64,000 nt of DNA from positions 248,001-312,000 of the forward strand of contig JAPTJF010000007.1 in assembly GCA_029339195.1 (NCBI GenBank). The letters run 5' to 3'. Below the pieces are notes generated by a model. The model was not told the origin of the DNA. It searched no databases and saw only the letters and a list, made by a program, of their open reading frames with translations. This stretch comes from Micractinium sp. NFX-FRZ (Eukaryota; Chlorophyta; Trebouxiophyceae; Chlorellales; Chlorellaceae). Within the stretch, counting starts at the first letter, position 1. Every line of letters begins with the position of its first letter. The position numbers and the translations under genes are program-made. Of the stretch, positions 44,306 through 54,840 are shown piece after piece.

Positions 44306-45518
44306 GTTGAGCAAGCTGACATGGGTTTGTGTGAATCCGCGATGAGTTGTTCCGCCGTGCAAAGGCAACACATGCGGACAGGTGGCAGCGCCGCCAGCGG
44401 CCTTGCACGCATGGCGGCAGGCGGGCACCACTCACCGATGGTGGTTCAGATTGCCACCCATGCACCAGTCCCCAGCTAAACATCCGTCTCCGCCACGCCA
44501 CCCACTGTGAATGTGTGGAGGTCGAGCGCATTCAGGTTTGACGCTCGTCAACACCCCATCCTCCCGAAACCCGTGCGCTCCACACAACCACCACTGCCAT
44601 ATTAGTTCCGCGGTCCCAGCCCAGCATCTGCAGGCAGTGCACGCAGGCAGCACGGAAGATCCCCATCTCTTCTGGCAGCCCCAGCACCACACTTCTCAAG
44701 CCTTTCAAACCACTGTTCCTACCACTGCTGTGACATGCGTGAGCTTGCGGCAGCTGTTTAGAGGACCGCCCTGCACTCCCATGAATTGAGGTCCAGGCAC
44801 GGTCACGGTGAAGCAGGGCGGCTGGCGCTGGGTGCTACACTGAGCGACATGCGCTTCACGACTGCATGGTCGGCTTCACCTGCAAGCGCTTCATGTGCGC
44901 TCAATGCTGGTTCGCCTCACGCCTGCAGGATTGGGTCGGCGCAGCGGCAGAACCGCAGCGGCACGCAGGCGCCAGGTGGAAGCAGGCGGGCTCATGCACC
45001 TGGGCAGCCCAGCCTCACTATTGAGCGCTTCACTATACACATAATCAGACCCCACACTACGACTGCCATTCAGCTCTCCACCCCTGGTGGTTACTATGCA
45101 CCTCGACGGCACGGCAGTGCCGACGACCGGCCAATGGCAACTGCTGCCAGCCAAGCACCCCCTCAGCCCCGCCACTCAGTCCCTTGGGATGCATTGTACT
45201 CATATCCCTCAGCTTCTCATCCCAACCTCTGTGTTGCTGGGTGCTTTTCATTTTGCGTGTTGACAGGGTCAGGCAGGAAGTGAGGTCAGCACAGGGCAGC
45301 ATAACGGCAGTGACATGGGTGTGGGCAAGGAGGGGAGGGGTCAGAGGGAGGGCAGTTCGGGTGGAAGAGAGGAGGGAGACAAGATCAGGAGGCACAAGTT
45401 GCAAGAGTCGGGAGACAGGCAGTTGGGCAGAGCAGGACAGAAGGGAACAAAGCCGCTTGGCACAGCGGGGCAAGAAATGCACTGCTTCGGCACAGCAGCG
45501 CAGGGAGGGTGGAGCTGG
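44306..45518. other. About 1.2 kb without a supported gene
   Basis: GT90 5' flank and 3' flank of the next minus-strand gene. One open frame on the plus strand (44786-45283) has no recognisable content or splice partners. I regard the stretch as intergenic. Confidence 0.5.
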
Positions 45519-46644
45519 TCAGCAGCCGCGCAGCGCGATGAGGTATGCTGGCCGCGGCGCCTCAGCGGCAGCGAGGCAGGGCGCGGTACAAGGGCCTGCC
45601 GTCAGCAGCGGCCAGGTGCACTGCCTGCCGGGGCGGCCGGCCTCAGCGGCTGCGGCCTGCTGGGCGGGGGTGCGGCGGTGGGGCGGGATGAACGGTGCCG
45701 GCGTGGGGGCAGGTGCGGGGGTTGCGGGGCGGTACTGCGCCAGGCGGCAGCCAGCCAGGGTGGTGGCGCAAGCGCCGGCGCGGCGGGCTGGGAACAGGTA
45801 GGGGAGCGGTGCCACGGCTGCCCAGGGGCGGGGCAGCACATCCTCTGCATCAGCGCTGCAGTCAAAGTGCTCGGTGGCGGCGGTGGTGGCGGTGGTGGCG
45901 AGGCGGGAGGTGCCTGCCTCAGCAAGTGCGGCCATGCTGTGGGCGGTGTGCCGCTGCAGCCAGGCGCCCAAGAGGGGCAGGCCAGCTGCGGTGGCGGCGG
46001 TGGCGGTCAGGGTGGGCCAGTAGATGCTGCTGCTGAAGGGCTGCTCCTCTGTGTGCAGCGCCGCAAGTGAGGCGGCGTCGGCATGCACGGCGGGGATCTC
46101 GCCGCTGGCGCAGCGCGAGAAGCAGGGGGCGGCGGCAGCCTGCAGGTGGTGGAGGGTGCAGGGGGGGCGGGTGAGACGGCGGGGGAGGCGGAGATGTTGC
46201 ACTGCATACAGGTGGCAGCGGGCGGGGCTGCGGAGAGGTGCCAATGCGCACCAGCTCATCTGACTTTGCCACACTGCAGCCGGCTGCACAGCAGGCACGC
46301 CACCCCACCCCACCTGACCCCAGGCACCCCCGCACACACATGGCACCGCCACCGCCGCTGCCCACCCACCTTGAGCTTGGCGGCCTGCAGGTCGTCGAAC
46401 CGTCCCTGCGGCATCATGCACAGCTTGCTGCTGATGGCGCCTGCAGACGCAGGAGGGGTGGGCAGGGCAAAACGCGTGAGATGGTGGTGGCAATGCCGCC
46501 CGAATCTTGGGATTGGAGGGCGCCACCGCCCACGGGGGGCGGGCCCCGCTGCAACGCATTTCAGTTGCCTCAATTGTGCAGGGCCTCACCAGAGGGGAGG
46601 CGGCAGAGGGGGCCGTGGGCCGAGGCGAGGCGCGGGAGCTGCAT
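45519..46644 (-). CDS. Hypothetical protein, three exons
   Basis: Exons 46590..46644, 46370..46440, 45519..46139 join in phases 1 and 0 to give 248 residues. It begins MQLPRLASAHGPLCRLPSG, which could be an organelle leader, continues with SSKLCMMPQGRFDDLQAAKL and a Cys-containing stretch (PCFSRCASGEIPAVHAD), then IYWPTLTATAATAAGLPLLG and an Ala/Thr/Pro-rich C-terminus. Not recognised. Splice sites and phase support it; lack of family signal and of a TGTAA after the stop weaken it. It is divergent from the F-box/LRR gene at 47386. Confidence 0.5.
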
Positions 46645-47385
46645 TGTTGCTTTCGGGGGTGTTGAGAGGCGGTGCGGGAGTTGCGGGGGGCTTGGGGAGA
46701 CTTGCAAGGCCAGAGGTAGGCAGTGCAAATGGAGAGAATGGGTGCCAGGGCGCGTCTGGGCCGAGATTGTAGCACCCGCCGCCGCGCTGTGCTGGGCACA
46801 GCAGGAGGGTGCTTGACAACGCGTTGGGTTATTTGGATATTACGAAATGCGACCGACGCGTTGAATTGTGACACTGCCAGCGAAGCAGTATGGTGGGTCA
46901 ATGCCGAGGTGAGGGTTCACAACCGTACCGCGTCGGCAGCGGCTGTTGGAGCAGGACGGCTGGGGAGCCTGCTGGCGGCGGCTGTGAAGCAGGGCGGCTG
47001 GCAGCCTGCCAGTGGGGGGCGGCACCCCCAAGACCTGGGTTGCAGCCCCAAGATGGCCACGATCTTGAATGGCGGGGCGCCATGCAGGCGCCGCTGCTGC
47101 TACTGCCGGAGTTCAGCTGGCAGGCAGGCAGGAAGGCGGCCAGCTAGGCAGCACTCAGCCCGCGCCAGGAGCGGCACTGTTTGTTGGAGCCCTCGACATC
47201 TGCAGGACCTCCTTTGCCCTTGATATCCGATCTAGCACCGCCTGCAGTCAGTGCCACGCGAGCAAGGTCGGCCGAGCAGGGCCAGGTGACTGCCGTGTGA
47301 ACCGGGCCGGGAACTGGAGCCCCTGGCAGCAGTTGGGGGTGCAGGCAGCGCCACATCGAGGCTAGGGTTGGCCCTGCCCGCGCAG
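46645..47385. promoter_or_regulatory. Divergent intergenic region
   Basis: 741 bases between a minus-strand and a plus-strand start, so it must hold both promoters. AT-richer around 46810-46880. No specific element recognised. Confidence 0.4.
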
Positions 47386-49427
47386 ATGATGCACCACCGC
47401 CGAGGCGGCCGTGCGGCGGGGGTGGCGCACGCCCCAGGGCGCACTGGCACCGATATCCCTGCCGGCCTGCTGAGCACTTCCAGCTCAGGGGAGCAGTGCA
47501 GCCCCTTGGAGGGCACCCAGCACCCAGCCTTCCCAGAGCAGCTGCCCAGCGGGCTGCCCGACCTGCCGAGCGATGTTCTGGCGCTGATCGGGCAGCACCT
47601 GGGGAAGGCCGACCGCATCAACCTGTCGTGCTGCTGCCGCGCGCTGCGCCTTGCTGGCTGGCAGCTCTGGACCGAGCTTGCTTGGACCGCCGTCTCCTCC
47701 GAGGAGCATGCGCAGCTGCTGAGCATGCAGCTGGCACAGTGCCGCCCCGATGCGATGTGGGCCCTGTGCCTGGATGGGCACGACCCGCTGGGCCGCCTCC
47801 AGCTGCCTCTGCCCGCCGGCAGTGAGTGCACCTGCGCCGGACGCCTGCAGTGATCAGTGCTGGGCTGCGGGAGGGCGGATGTCATTGGAAGCATGCAACG
47901 CACATCCTTGGCGGCGGCAGCAGCTGCTGCAGCAGCAGCAGCGGCAGCGGCGGCAGCCGCAGTGGTGCCAAATGCAGGGTAGGCAGCCCACTTTGCAGCC
48001 AGAGGAGGCGCAGGTTGGTGAAGCGGCTCAGCTCTGCAGGCAGCTGGCGGAGGCCGCTGCTGGCCAGCTGCAGACGCTCCAGCTGCGTGTGCCGCAGTAG
48101 GCTGGAGAGCAACGGGGTGCCCTGGAGGTGCCGGCGGGGGCGGGGGCACGGCAGATGTCCAGCCATAATGATGACCAGGGCCCTCAGTGCCGGCACTGCA
48201 GGGCAGCCACGTGACAGGGGAAGACGGGGAGGCACACCTCAGGGATATCCATCAGTCACTACCAACAACACAGCAGCATGCCACCGGAGGGCCTGCTAGT
48301 GCCTGGTGCCTGCCGGGCACCCAGCCTACATGAAAGGGGCGCGGACAGGATCAAGCTTGCCGTGCGCACCTGCAGCTGTGCCAAGCGTTGACTGTGCGTG
48401 CAGCATCGCGCTCACCCACCCCCACACCGCCCCACTCATGTGCTCAGGCAACCCCCTGGCAGACGGCTGGGAGGCGGTCGTGACGGCTCTGACCCAGCTG
48501 GAGGCCGTCAGCCTGTGCAGCTGCAGCCTCTCGCGCCTGCCAGACCTGCGCTCCATGCAGCAGCTCAGCGCACTCCACATCGAGGGCAACCCAGGGCTTG
48601 CAGGCGGCCCTTTCGCCCGGTGGCAGCAGCTGACGGAGCTGCCTCGCCTCTCGCTCCTGCACATAGAGCACGCCTGCATTGTGCGCTGGCCGGGCTACCC
48701 GGGTCCCTGGAGTTTCCATGCGCAGCTGCTGCAGCGAGGGGTGCACATTCAGTCGTACGACACCGACAGAGACCCCTGGAGGCGGCGGCGCACGCTGGCG
48801 ATATGGGCCGCCAAGCACGCCTGCAGCAAGTCGTGGGACATCTGTTCAACGATGGGCCTGGCGCTGCTCATCTGGCTCCTTACTGTGGCCATCGGTTTTT
48901 GGGGTGTGGCATACTGCAGAGCCTCCTTGCTCCGCCCCTGCCTGCTTGACAACGCCCACGCCGACTCGACAGCGCTGAGGCAGCTGCCGCTGCTGCCACC
49001 GGAGGAGCGAGGCGCCATGACACATGCGCAAGCCTGCCAGTATGTCCTGAGCGGGGCGCTCAAGACGCAAGACTGGTGGAGGCGGCTGCGCGGCCTGCCG
49101 CCGGCCCCTCTCCGGGCGGCCCCTCTCCGGCCCGGTGTGCTCCGTGCTGGCGCCGGTGCCCTGGTTCATACAGGCGCCAGTGCCGGGGTGCTGAGGAACG
49201 TGATGTGGGCAACCCACCAAATCGTGCATTTCCTGGTCATGACACAGATACCTTGCCTCGAGCTGAACTCGCGCCTGTTCATTAGTTTCCACTCCTCCCC
49301 TTGCTTACATGCCCACAGCGCCAGTGGCTGGCAGGAGAGTTGGCACACTGCCACCCCCAGATCCAGCCCTCCAAACGTCTCACCATTCCCTCATGCTCAC
49401 ATCTTCAAGCCTGCTGTGCCACAGTAG
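47386..49427 (+). CDS. F-box/LRR protein with transmembrane segment; one exon inverted
   Basis: Exon 47386..47821 carries the F-box (LPDLPSDVLALIGQHLGKAD then CCCRALRLAG). Exon 48448..49427 carries Leu-rich repeats (LTQLEAVSLCSCSLSRLPDL, MQQLSALHIEGNPGL, LPRLSLLHIEH), then a membrane segment (GLALLIWLLTVAIGFWGVAY) and a long tail. The two exons are phase-compatible (1/1), so a short protein of about 471 residues could be made by joining them. The expected middle LRR exon lies between them on the opposite strand (47992..48195), with splice sites and phase that would fit if it were turned round. The starts ATG 47386 and 47389 are equivalent candidates. The last ~70 residues may be read-through of non-coding sequence. 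F-box proteins with a membrane anchor are uncommon. Confidence 0.65.
47992..48195 (-). other. Inverted LRR exon inside the F-box/LRR gene
   Basis: Read on the minus strand, a 204-base open segment codes LRR sequence (PALRALVIIMAGHL, LLRHTQLERLQLASSGLRQL, RFTNLRLLWLQ). It is preceded by a good acceptor (GCCCTGCAG) and followed by a donor (CAAA|GTGGGC). Its phase is 1 in and 1 out, exactly what the flanking plus-strand exons need, and LLWLQ + SNPLADGW makes a continuous repeat. Hence it is most simply the missing exon of that gene, flipped by an inversion. Confidence 0.75.
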
Positions 49428-49768
49428 TTTGGTTGTTGTCCCATGTTCGTTTGACATCAGTGCTGTGCCAGGATAAGATAGAGATGAGCTGGCTGGCATT
49501 CATTGCAACAGTGTACTGGCTTAGTGCGGCCTCTGGGATGTACGAGGGATGGCAGCGGCAGCCGCCAGGCAGGAAGTCAAGTAGACACCCGAGCTGTTCA
49601 CATGTCATGAAGTAAATATCAAGCCGCACCTCAGCCGTTCCTGATTTTAGCTACACCATCCGGGACAGCTGTAGTCCCCCCACCTTCCGACCCGGCTTTC
49701 TTGCAGCGGAAGCTGCCAATATTCTCTCCCACTCTTCGCCATGCGACTCTCCCCCCTACTTTAACGGG
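49428..49768. other. Short intergenic region
   Basis: About 340 bases between two plus-strand genes; nothing recognised, and no TGTAA. Confidence 0.5.
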
Positions 49769-51570
49769 ATGGTGGCATACATGTGGAACACGCCGACATC
49801 AGCGGACAGTCCAGCGCAGGACGCCGCCTCGGAGGGGCGGGCCGAGGCTCCTGCTCTCGAAAGGGAGCGCCCACTGGCCCCCGAACCCCAGGGCTCGTCG
49901 CAGCAGCAGCCGTCTGCAGACGCCGGCCAGCTGTGGCGCCAGTTTGACCGGCAGCGTATGCAGCAGCGCTCCCGCAGCGACCGCCTGGCGGGCGCCGTCT
50001 TCCTGGCGGTCATCATCGCCGCCCGCATGCGTGTGGGCGTGATGGAGACCTCCACCCAGGAGGCGCACGGCCTGGCTGTGCTGTTCCTCACCATTGCGGT
50101 CATGATGGCGGGGGAGGAGCTGGTGGCTGGAGGCCTGGGCTGGCTGCGCTCGGCGCTGGTGCTGGCGCTGAAGCTGGCCGCCGCCACCTGCCCGCTCTTC
50201 ACGCTAACCATCTTCAGCCTGGTTGATGTGAGCACAAGAGCAATGGTACTCCAACCTGAGCGTGTGCGGGGCGAGGCTTTGGTGAACAAATGACTCGCCA
50301 GATTCTGGGGCCTGGTCTTAACATGTGGTCTTCACCACGCGTCTGCTCCCCATGCCTGCACGCCGTCTGTCTGCAGCACTGCCCAAGCAGTGCCGGCGCG
50401 CCGGCCATGGCCGCTGCGCTGCTGCGCACGATAGTGGTCGACCACACAGCGCTGCTGCTGCTGCTCGGCACGTCAATGCCTCAAGGTAATGAAGCCGGCC
50501 TGGCAGCGCTGCCAGCACTCCCCCTGCTGCGCTGGCGGCTGCATGGTGGCAGTGGCAGCAGCGGCAGCAGCAGCAGCGGCATCGGCGGGCATCCCGCCTG
50601 GCAGCGGCCGTGGTGCAGGCATGCCAGGCACTCGTGGTGCGGCATCGGCACATCCCACCTGGCCTGCCCTCCTTCTGGCAGGCATTGTGGCGGATGCTGC
50701 AGCCCAACTCATCTTCTTCCTCTCCCTGTCGTCCATCCCCAGCGCACTCTGCGATGCAAAGGTGGGCGGGCAGGCGGGGTGGAATCGCTGGCCCTGCCAG
50801 CCGGGCTGACAGCGTGCACTCCCGCCGCGGTGACCGACTGCCTTGCCCTGGCGGTGGGACGACTCTGCGTCACCACTCTGCATTGGCTGTGGGCCGGCCT
50901 TGCGCACGCAATTGCAACGCTGCCTACACTTACACGCGGCCGACATCTGCCCCCTGCCGCTGGGCTGCCCTCCCTGCCTCTGCAGTTCATCCAATTCTCT
51001 CTGAAGACGACGAGGCACATGGCCTTCATGAGCAACAAGCGGGCAAGTGCACGCACCCAAGTGTTTTGTGAACTTGACTCTGCCAGCCCGCCTGCTTGCT
51101 GCCTGCCACCGCGTGTGCTCTTTCCCGATCATATCAGCTAGATCCTATCACAAGAAGCCCAGCACTCTTCACATCTGCCTGTGATGCATGTGTCCTCCTG
51201 CTCCACATCTGTCCGCCTGCCGCGGCTCCCTTCGGCAGCAACAGCCACTCAGCGCCTCCTCATCTCCCCCTTTCCCTCGGCTGCTGCGGCCCTGCAGGTG
51301 TGCGTGATGTTCATGTCATCCATGCAAATGGCCATCGGGGTGTTCCTGCCCATGCTGGTCTCGATCCGGCGCGAGTCGGCTGCAGCAGTGAAGTTTTCCC
51401 GGGAGCACGGCATCCCCGCCTCCAACCGCCGCCTGCAAACCTACGCCTGGCTGCGCCGCGCCACCAGCCCGGGCAACAGCCTCAGCGCCAAGGTTGCAGC
51501 TGGGCTGGCGGGGGCGTACGCTGCCTGGGCGGCTGCTGCCTGGGCCTACCTGGGTTCCCGCTACAACTAG
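49769..51570 (+). CDS. Multipass membrane protein of unknown function, copy A
   Basis: Exons 49769..50227, 50377..50485, 50682..50761, 50986..51042, 51298..51570; 325 residues (start could be the ATG at 49781, nearer to the paralogue's start). The soluble N-terminus ends in QLWRQFD then SDRLAGAVFLAVIIAARMRV, and several hydrophobic segments follow (GLAVLFLTIAVMMAG, ALVLALKLAAATCPLF, TALLLLLGTS, QLIFFLSLSSI, CVMFMSSMQMAIGVFLPMLV, LAGAYAAWAAAAWAYLG). A conserved soluble stretch RRESAAAVKFSREHGIPAS lies between the last two. Family not recognised. Exon 4 ends in a GC donor (CGG|GCAAGT), where the paralogue has GT. Confidence 0.8.
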
Positions 51571-52019
51571 CTCACTTGGGAATGTATCGAGCTGAACTCT
51601 GCTTGCCGGGCAGGCATGCACTCTGCTAGCTGTTGAATACACCCAAGGCATGCCTCCACTTGTGCCACGCCTTCCAAGCTTCACCCTGCTGAGAACTTTT
51701 GATGACTGGTAGCACTCAGACAGGGGTACACAGCTGGGGCAGCACGTGCAAGGGCAGCGGTCGGTGAGGCCTTGGGCACCGTGCCCAGTGACTGGCGGTT
51801 GGGCGCCTGCTCCCACAGTTAACGTTTGGCACTGTCGCAATTTCCACACAAAGCTCACAAATGCAAGGTCGAGCTTCACACAGGTCGTTCCAGGTCGTTG
51901 CCTCCTGCCACTTCCCTGGGTGCCTTGCTCCCGGATGCCGGCTACTCGCGGCTGCTGCCCTAGGCAGGTCACGGCAGGCAGCAGCACTGCTGTGGCATAC
52001 TGCCCCAAGGAGAGTCAGC
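51571..52019. other. Spacer between the convergent paralogues
   Basis: 449 bases between two stops. No gene and no TGTAA in either direction were found. It is the loop of a large inverted repeat formed by the two last exons. Confidence 0.6.
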
Positions 52020-53929
52020 TCATTCATAGATGGCGCCCAAGTAGGACCAGGCTGCAGCTGCCCACACAGCGTACGCCCCTGCCAGCCCAGCCGCCGCCTT
52101 GGCGCTGAGGCGGTCGCTCAAGTTGGTGGCGCGGTGCAGCCAGGCGTAGGTGCGCAGGCGGCGGTCGGAGGCGGGAATGCCGTGCTCCCGGGCAAACTTC
52201 ACCGCCGCCGCCGACTCCCGCCTCAATGACAGCAGCACGGGCAGGACCACGCCAATGGACAGCCGTGCCGATGCCATGAACATCACGCAGGCCTGCAGGA
52301 ACAGGACAATGCAAACCAATCATGGCTCAGGAGGTGGCTTGAGCTGTTGGATATCAAGGGCAGGCAGGCAGGCAGGCAGGCAGGTGGGCGGGCAGGCAGG
52401 CAGGCAAGTAATGAACGCATGAGCCGCCTGCAGGTTGGCGCTCACCCGCTTGTCAGCCATGAAGGCCAGGTGGCTTGTTGTCTTGAGAGAGACTTGAATG
52501 AGCTGCAGGGCATGTTGGCAGGCAAATGTTGTGCCGCCTGCTGAACTGTGTGTGGGTGCCTTGGCAGCACCGAGGCCGACGTAATGCCAGCAATCCTTCA
52601 AGCCTGGGCAGGCCTTGGAGGGAGCCAAAGGAAGGGTGCCGGCGCCCTTCGAGCTTCAAGCCGACGCAGGCCTCGCGGCTTCATGTGCAGCTCCAGGCAC
52701 TCCCCTGCTGGTCATTGCAGGGGCAAAGGCAGCAGCGCACACAGCGCACACAGCAAGCGCAGGTGCCCGCTCAGCTCCCACCTTGGCGTCGCACAGCGCG
52801 ACCGACATGGTGGAGTGGGAGAGGAAGAAGGCCACTTGGGCAAGTGCATCCGGCACAATTCCTGCAGCGCGTGGGGGTTGGGAGAGGGCAATGCAGGTCG
52901 GATGCCTCACGTGACTCTCGGAAGCCTGCGCTAAGCCTGGCTCTGCAAGCACCAGGCCGGCCCATGCTGCCCATGCTGCCCACTCCTGGGGCCGCTGCCG
53001 CTGCTGACTTGGAATACAAACGCGCAGAAAGGGCGGGCGCCCGATACCCACATGCAGCAAAGGCAGGTCCCCTTGGCAGTGAACTTGTGTGGTGCAGCAG
53101 CAGGCGGCCTTGGGCGCCACGGCAGCTGCGCCACTCACCTTGGGTCAAGCACGTCCCCAGGAACAGCAGCAGGGCGGTGTGGTCGGCCACTGCCGTGCGC
53201 AGCAGCCCAGAGGCCACGGAGGGCGCGCCTTTGGTTTTGGGGGCGTGCTGCAGGCAGGGGCGGGGGCGGTGGGGAGGGAGGGCTGCGGTCACTGGGGATG
53301 AGTGGAAAAGTGCCTCCTGAACTGGTGGTACTGCTGCTATGCAATGCTATGAACAGGTGACTAATACTGACCCACAGACTCCCCCTCATTCCCGCTCGCC
53401 GTGCCACCAAGCGTGCCCAATTCAGCTGGCAGGCAGCCCAGCCCCTGCTCACATCAACAAGGCCGACACTGGCCAGCCTGAACAGCGGGCAGGTGGCGGC
53501 GGCCAGCTTGAGCGCCAGCACCAGCGCCGAGCGCAGCCAGCCCAGCCCTCCAGCCACCAGCTCCTCCCCCGCCATCATGACCGCAATGGTGAGGAACAGC
53601 ACAGCCAGGCCGTGCGCCTCCTGGGCTTCGCTCTCCATCACCCCCACACGCATGCGGGCAGCGATGATGACCGCCAGGAAGACGGCGCCCGCCAGGCGGT
53701 CGCTGCGGGAGCTCTGCTGCAGCCGCTGCTCATCAAACTGGCGCCACAGCTGGCCGGCGTCTGCAGCCGGCAGCTGCTGCTGCGACAGCTCCCCCGGGTT
53801 CTGTTGCTCCGAGGGGCCACAGGGCTCTTCTGCTGGGGCAGCCGCCCTCGGCCGCAGAGCCGATGGGGCAGCAGCATGGGACTGCCGCTCCAGCCCGGCT
53901 GGACTGTTGGACGATGGTGGGGTGGGCAT
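52020..53929 (-). CDS. Multipass membrane protein of unknown function, copy B
   Basis: Paralogue of the gene at 49769-51570, arranged tail to tail. Exons 53453..53929, 53139..53247, 52782..52861, 52446..52502, 52020..52292; 331 residues. Exons 2 to 5 have exactly the same lengths as copy A (109, 80, 57, 273). The segment QLWRQFD through AAATCPLF is nearly identical at protein level. The N-terminal ~50 residues and the intron sequences have diverged strongly. It starts MPTPPSSNSPAG. The exon 4 donor is a regular GTGAGC. Function unknown. Confidence 0.8.
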
Positions 53930-54840
53930 GCTGGTTGCGTGGTAGAATAGGCAAGTTTGGTGACGCCGGAATTAGCAAAGCCTGGAAGTAGGGGTGCCCC
54001 TGATGCTCGCGGTACCATGGTGGCCACCGGCTGCTCGCCGGCTGCCTTCAGCTCTCAGGGGGTGGTGCTGCCGGCTGGCGTCGCCTACGGGGATCCTTAA
54101 ACATGCTGTGATGACCGGGAAACTGGCCCCAGGGAACTGAAGCGAAGTGCAAGCCACCAGGTAGAAGGGACATTGCCTTGCACATCTGAAAGGATACGGG
54201 TGTTTGGGTTGGACCGGCAGGCGGCCCTTGTACGCTGCTGGTAGTGTCATCAAGGGTGACCGCAAGGGCTAAATACTGAGGTCTGATATGGGAGCAGAAG
54301 CTAGTTCTCACGTCTGAACATGACGCTGAATGCTCAATCTCACTTGCAAAAGAGTGAAAGTCCAGACCGCAAGTGAGGCGACGCCCTGCTGGCTGTGCAT
54401 GAGTCTGGTCACGCTCTTGGGTGCTCAGTACCGAGAGCGATCCAGTGATTCGTCGGTAGGGCTTCGATTGCAGCGCTCTGTGGCCGCCAAGTGGCCCGCC
54501 TTCACAAGCGCCGACCTTCACATCGCCCCGAACAGCTGCCTCCTGCCGCTGAGTGACCTGGACAACAATTGGTGAGGCAAATAGCGCTGATCTGCTCCCG
54601 ATTGACGCGGGCAGGGAGAAACCACACCTTGCTAGTGCGCACACTTCTCCCGCGGCTGCCACACGCACGGAGTGCGACAGCCAGCAGCCTTGAAACGATG
54701 CAGCGCGGCAGACGCCTTGGCCCTGCTGTACTTTCCGCCACTACCGCCGTCGCCGCCCACCACCCACGCCACCTCTTTGGCCACCGCCGCCGCCTGCAGG
54801 CCTGTCGGCACTCTTGTAGCGGCAGCACCCATCTGGCACC
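53930..54840. promoter_or_regulatory. Divergent intergenic region upstream of the ZIP gene
   Basis: 911 bases between a minus-strand start and the ZIP ATG. No gene or metal-response element was recognised by eye. Confidence 0.4.

Noticed and set aside
44786..45283. Plus-strand open frame of 165 codons
   Set aside because: No recognisable motifs, no splice partners, no TGTAA nearby; composition like the surrounding intergenic DNA.
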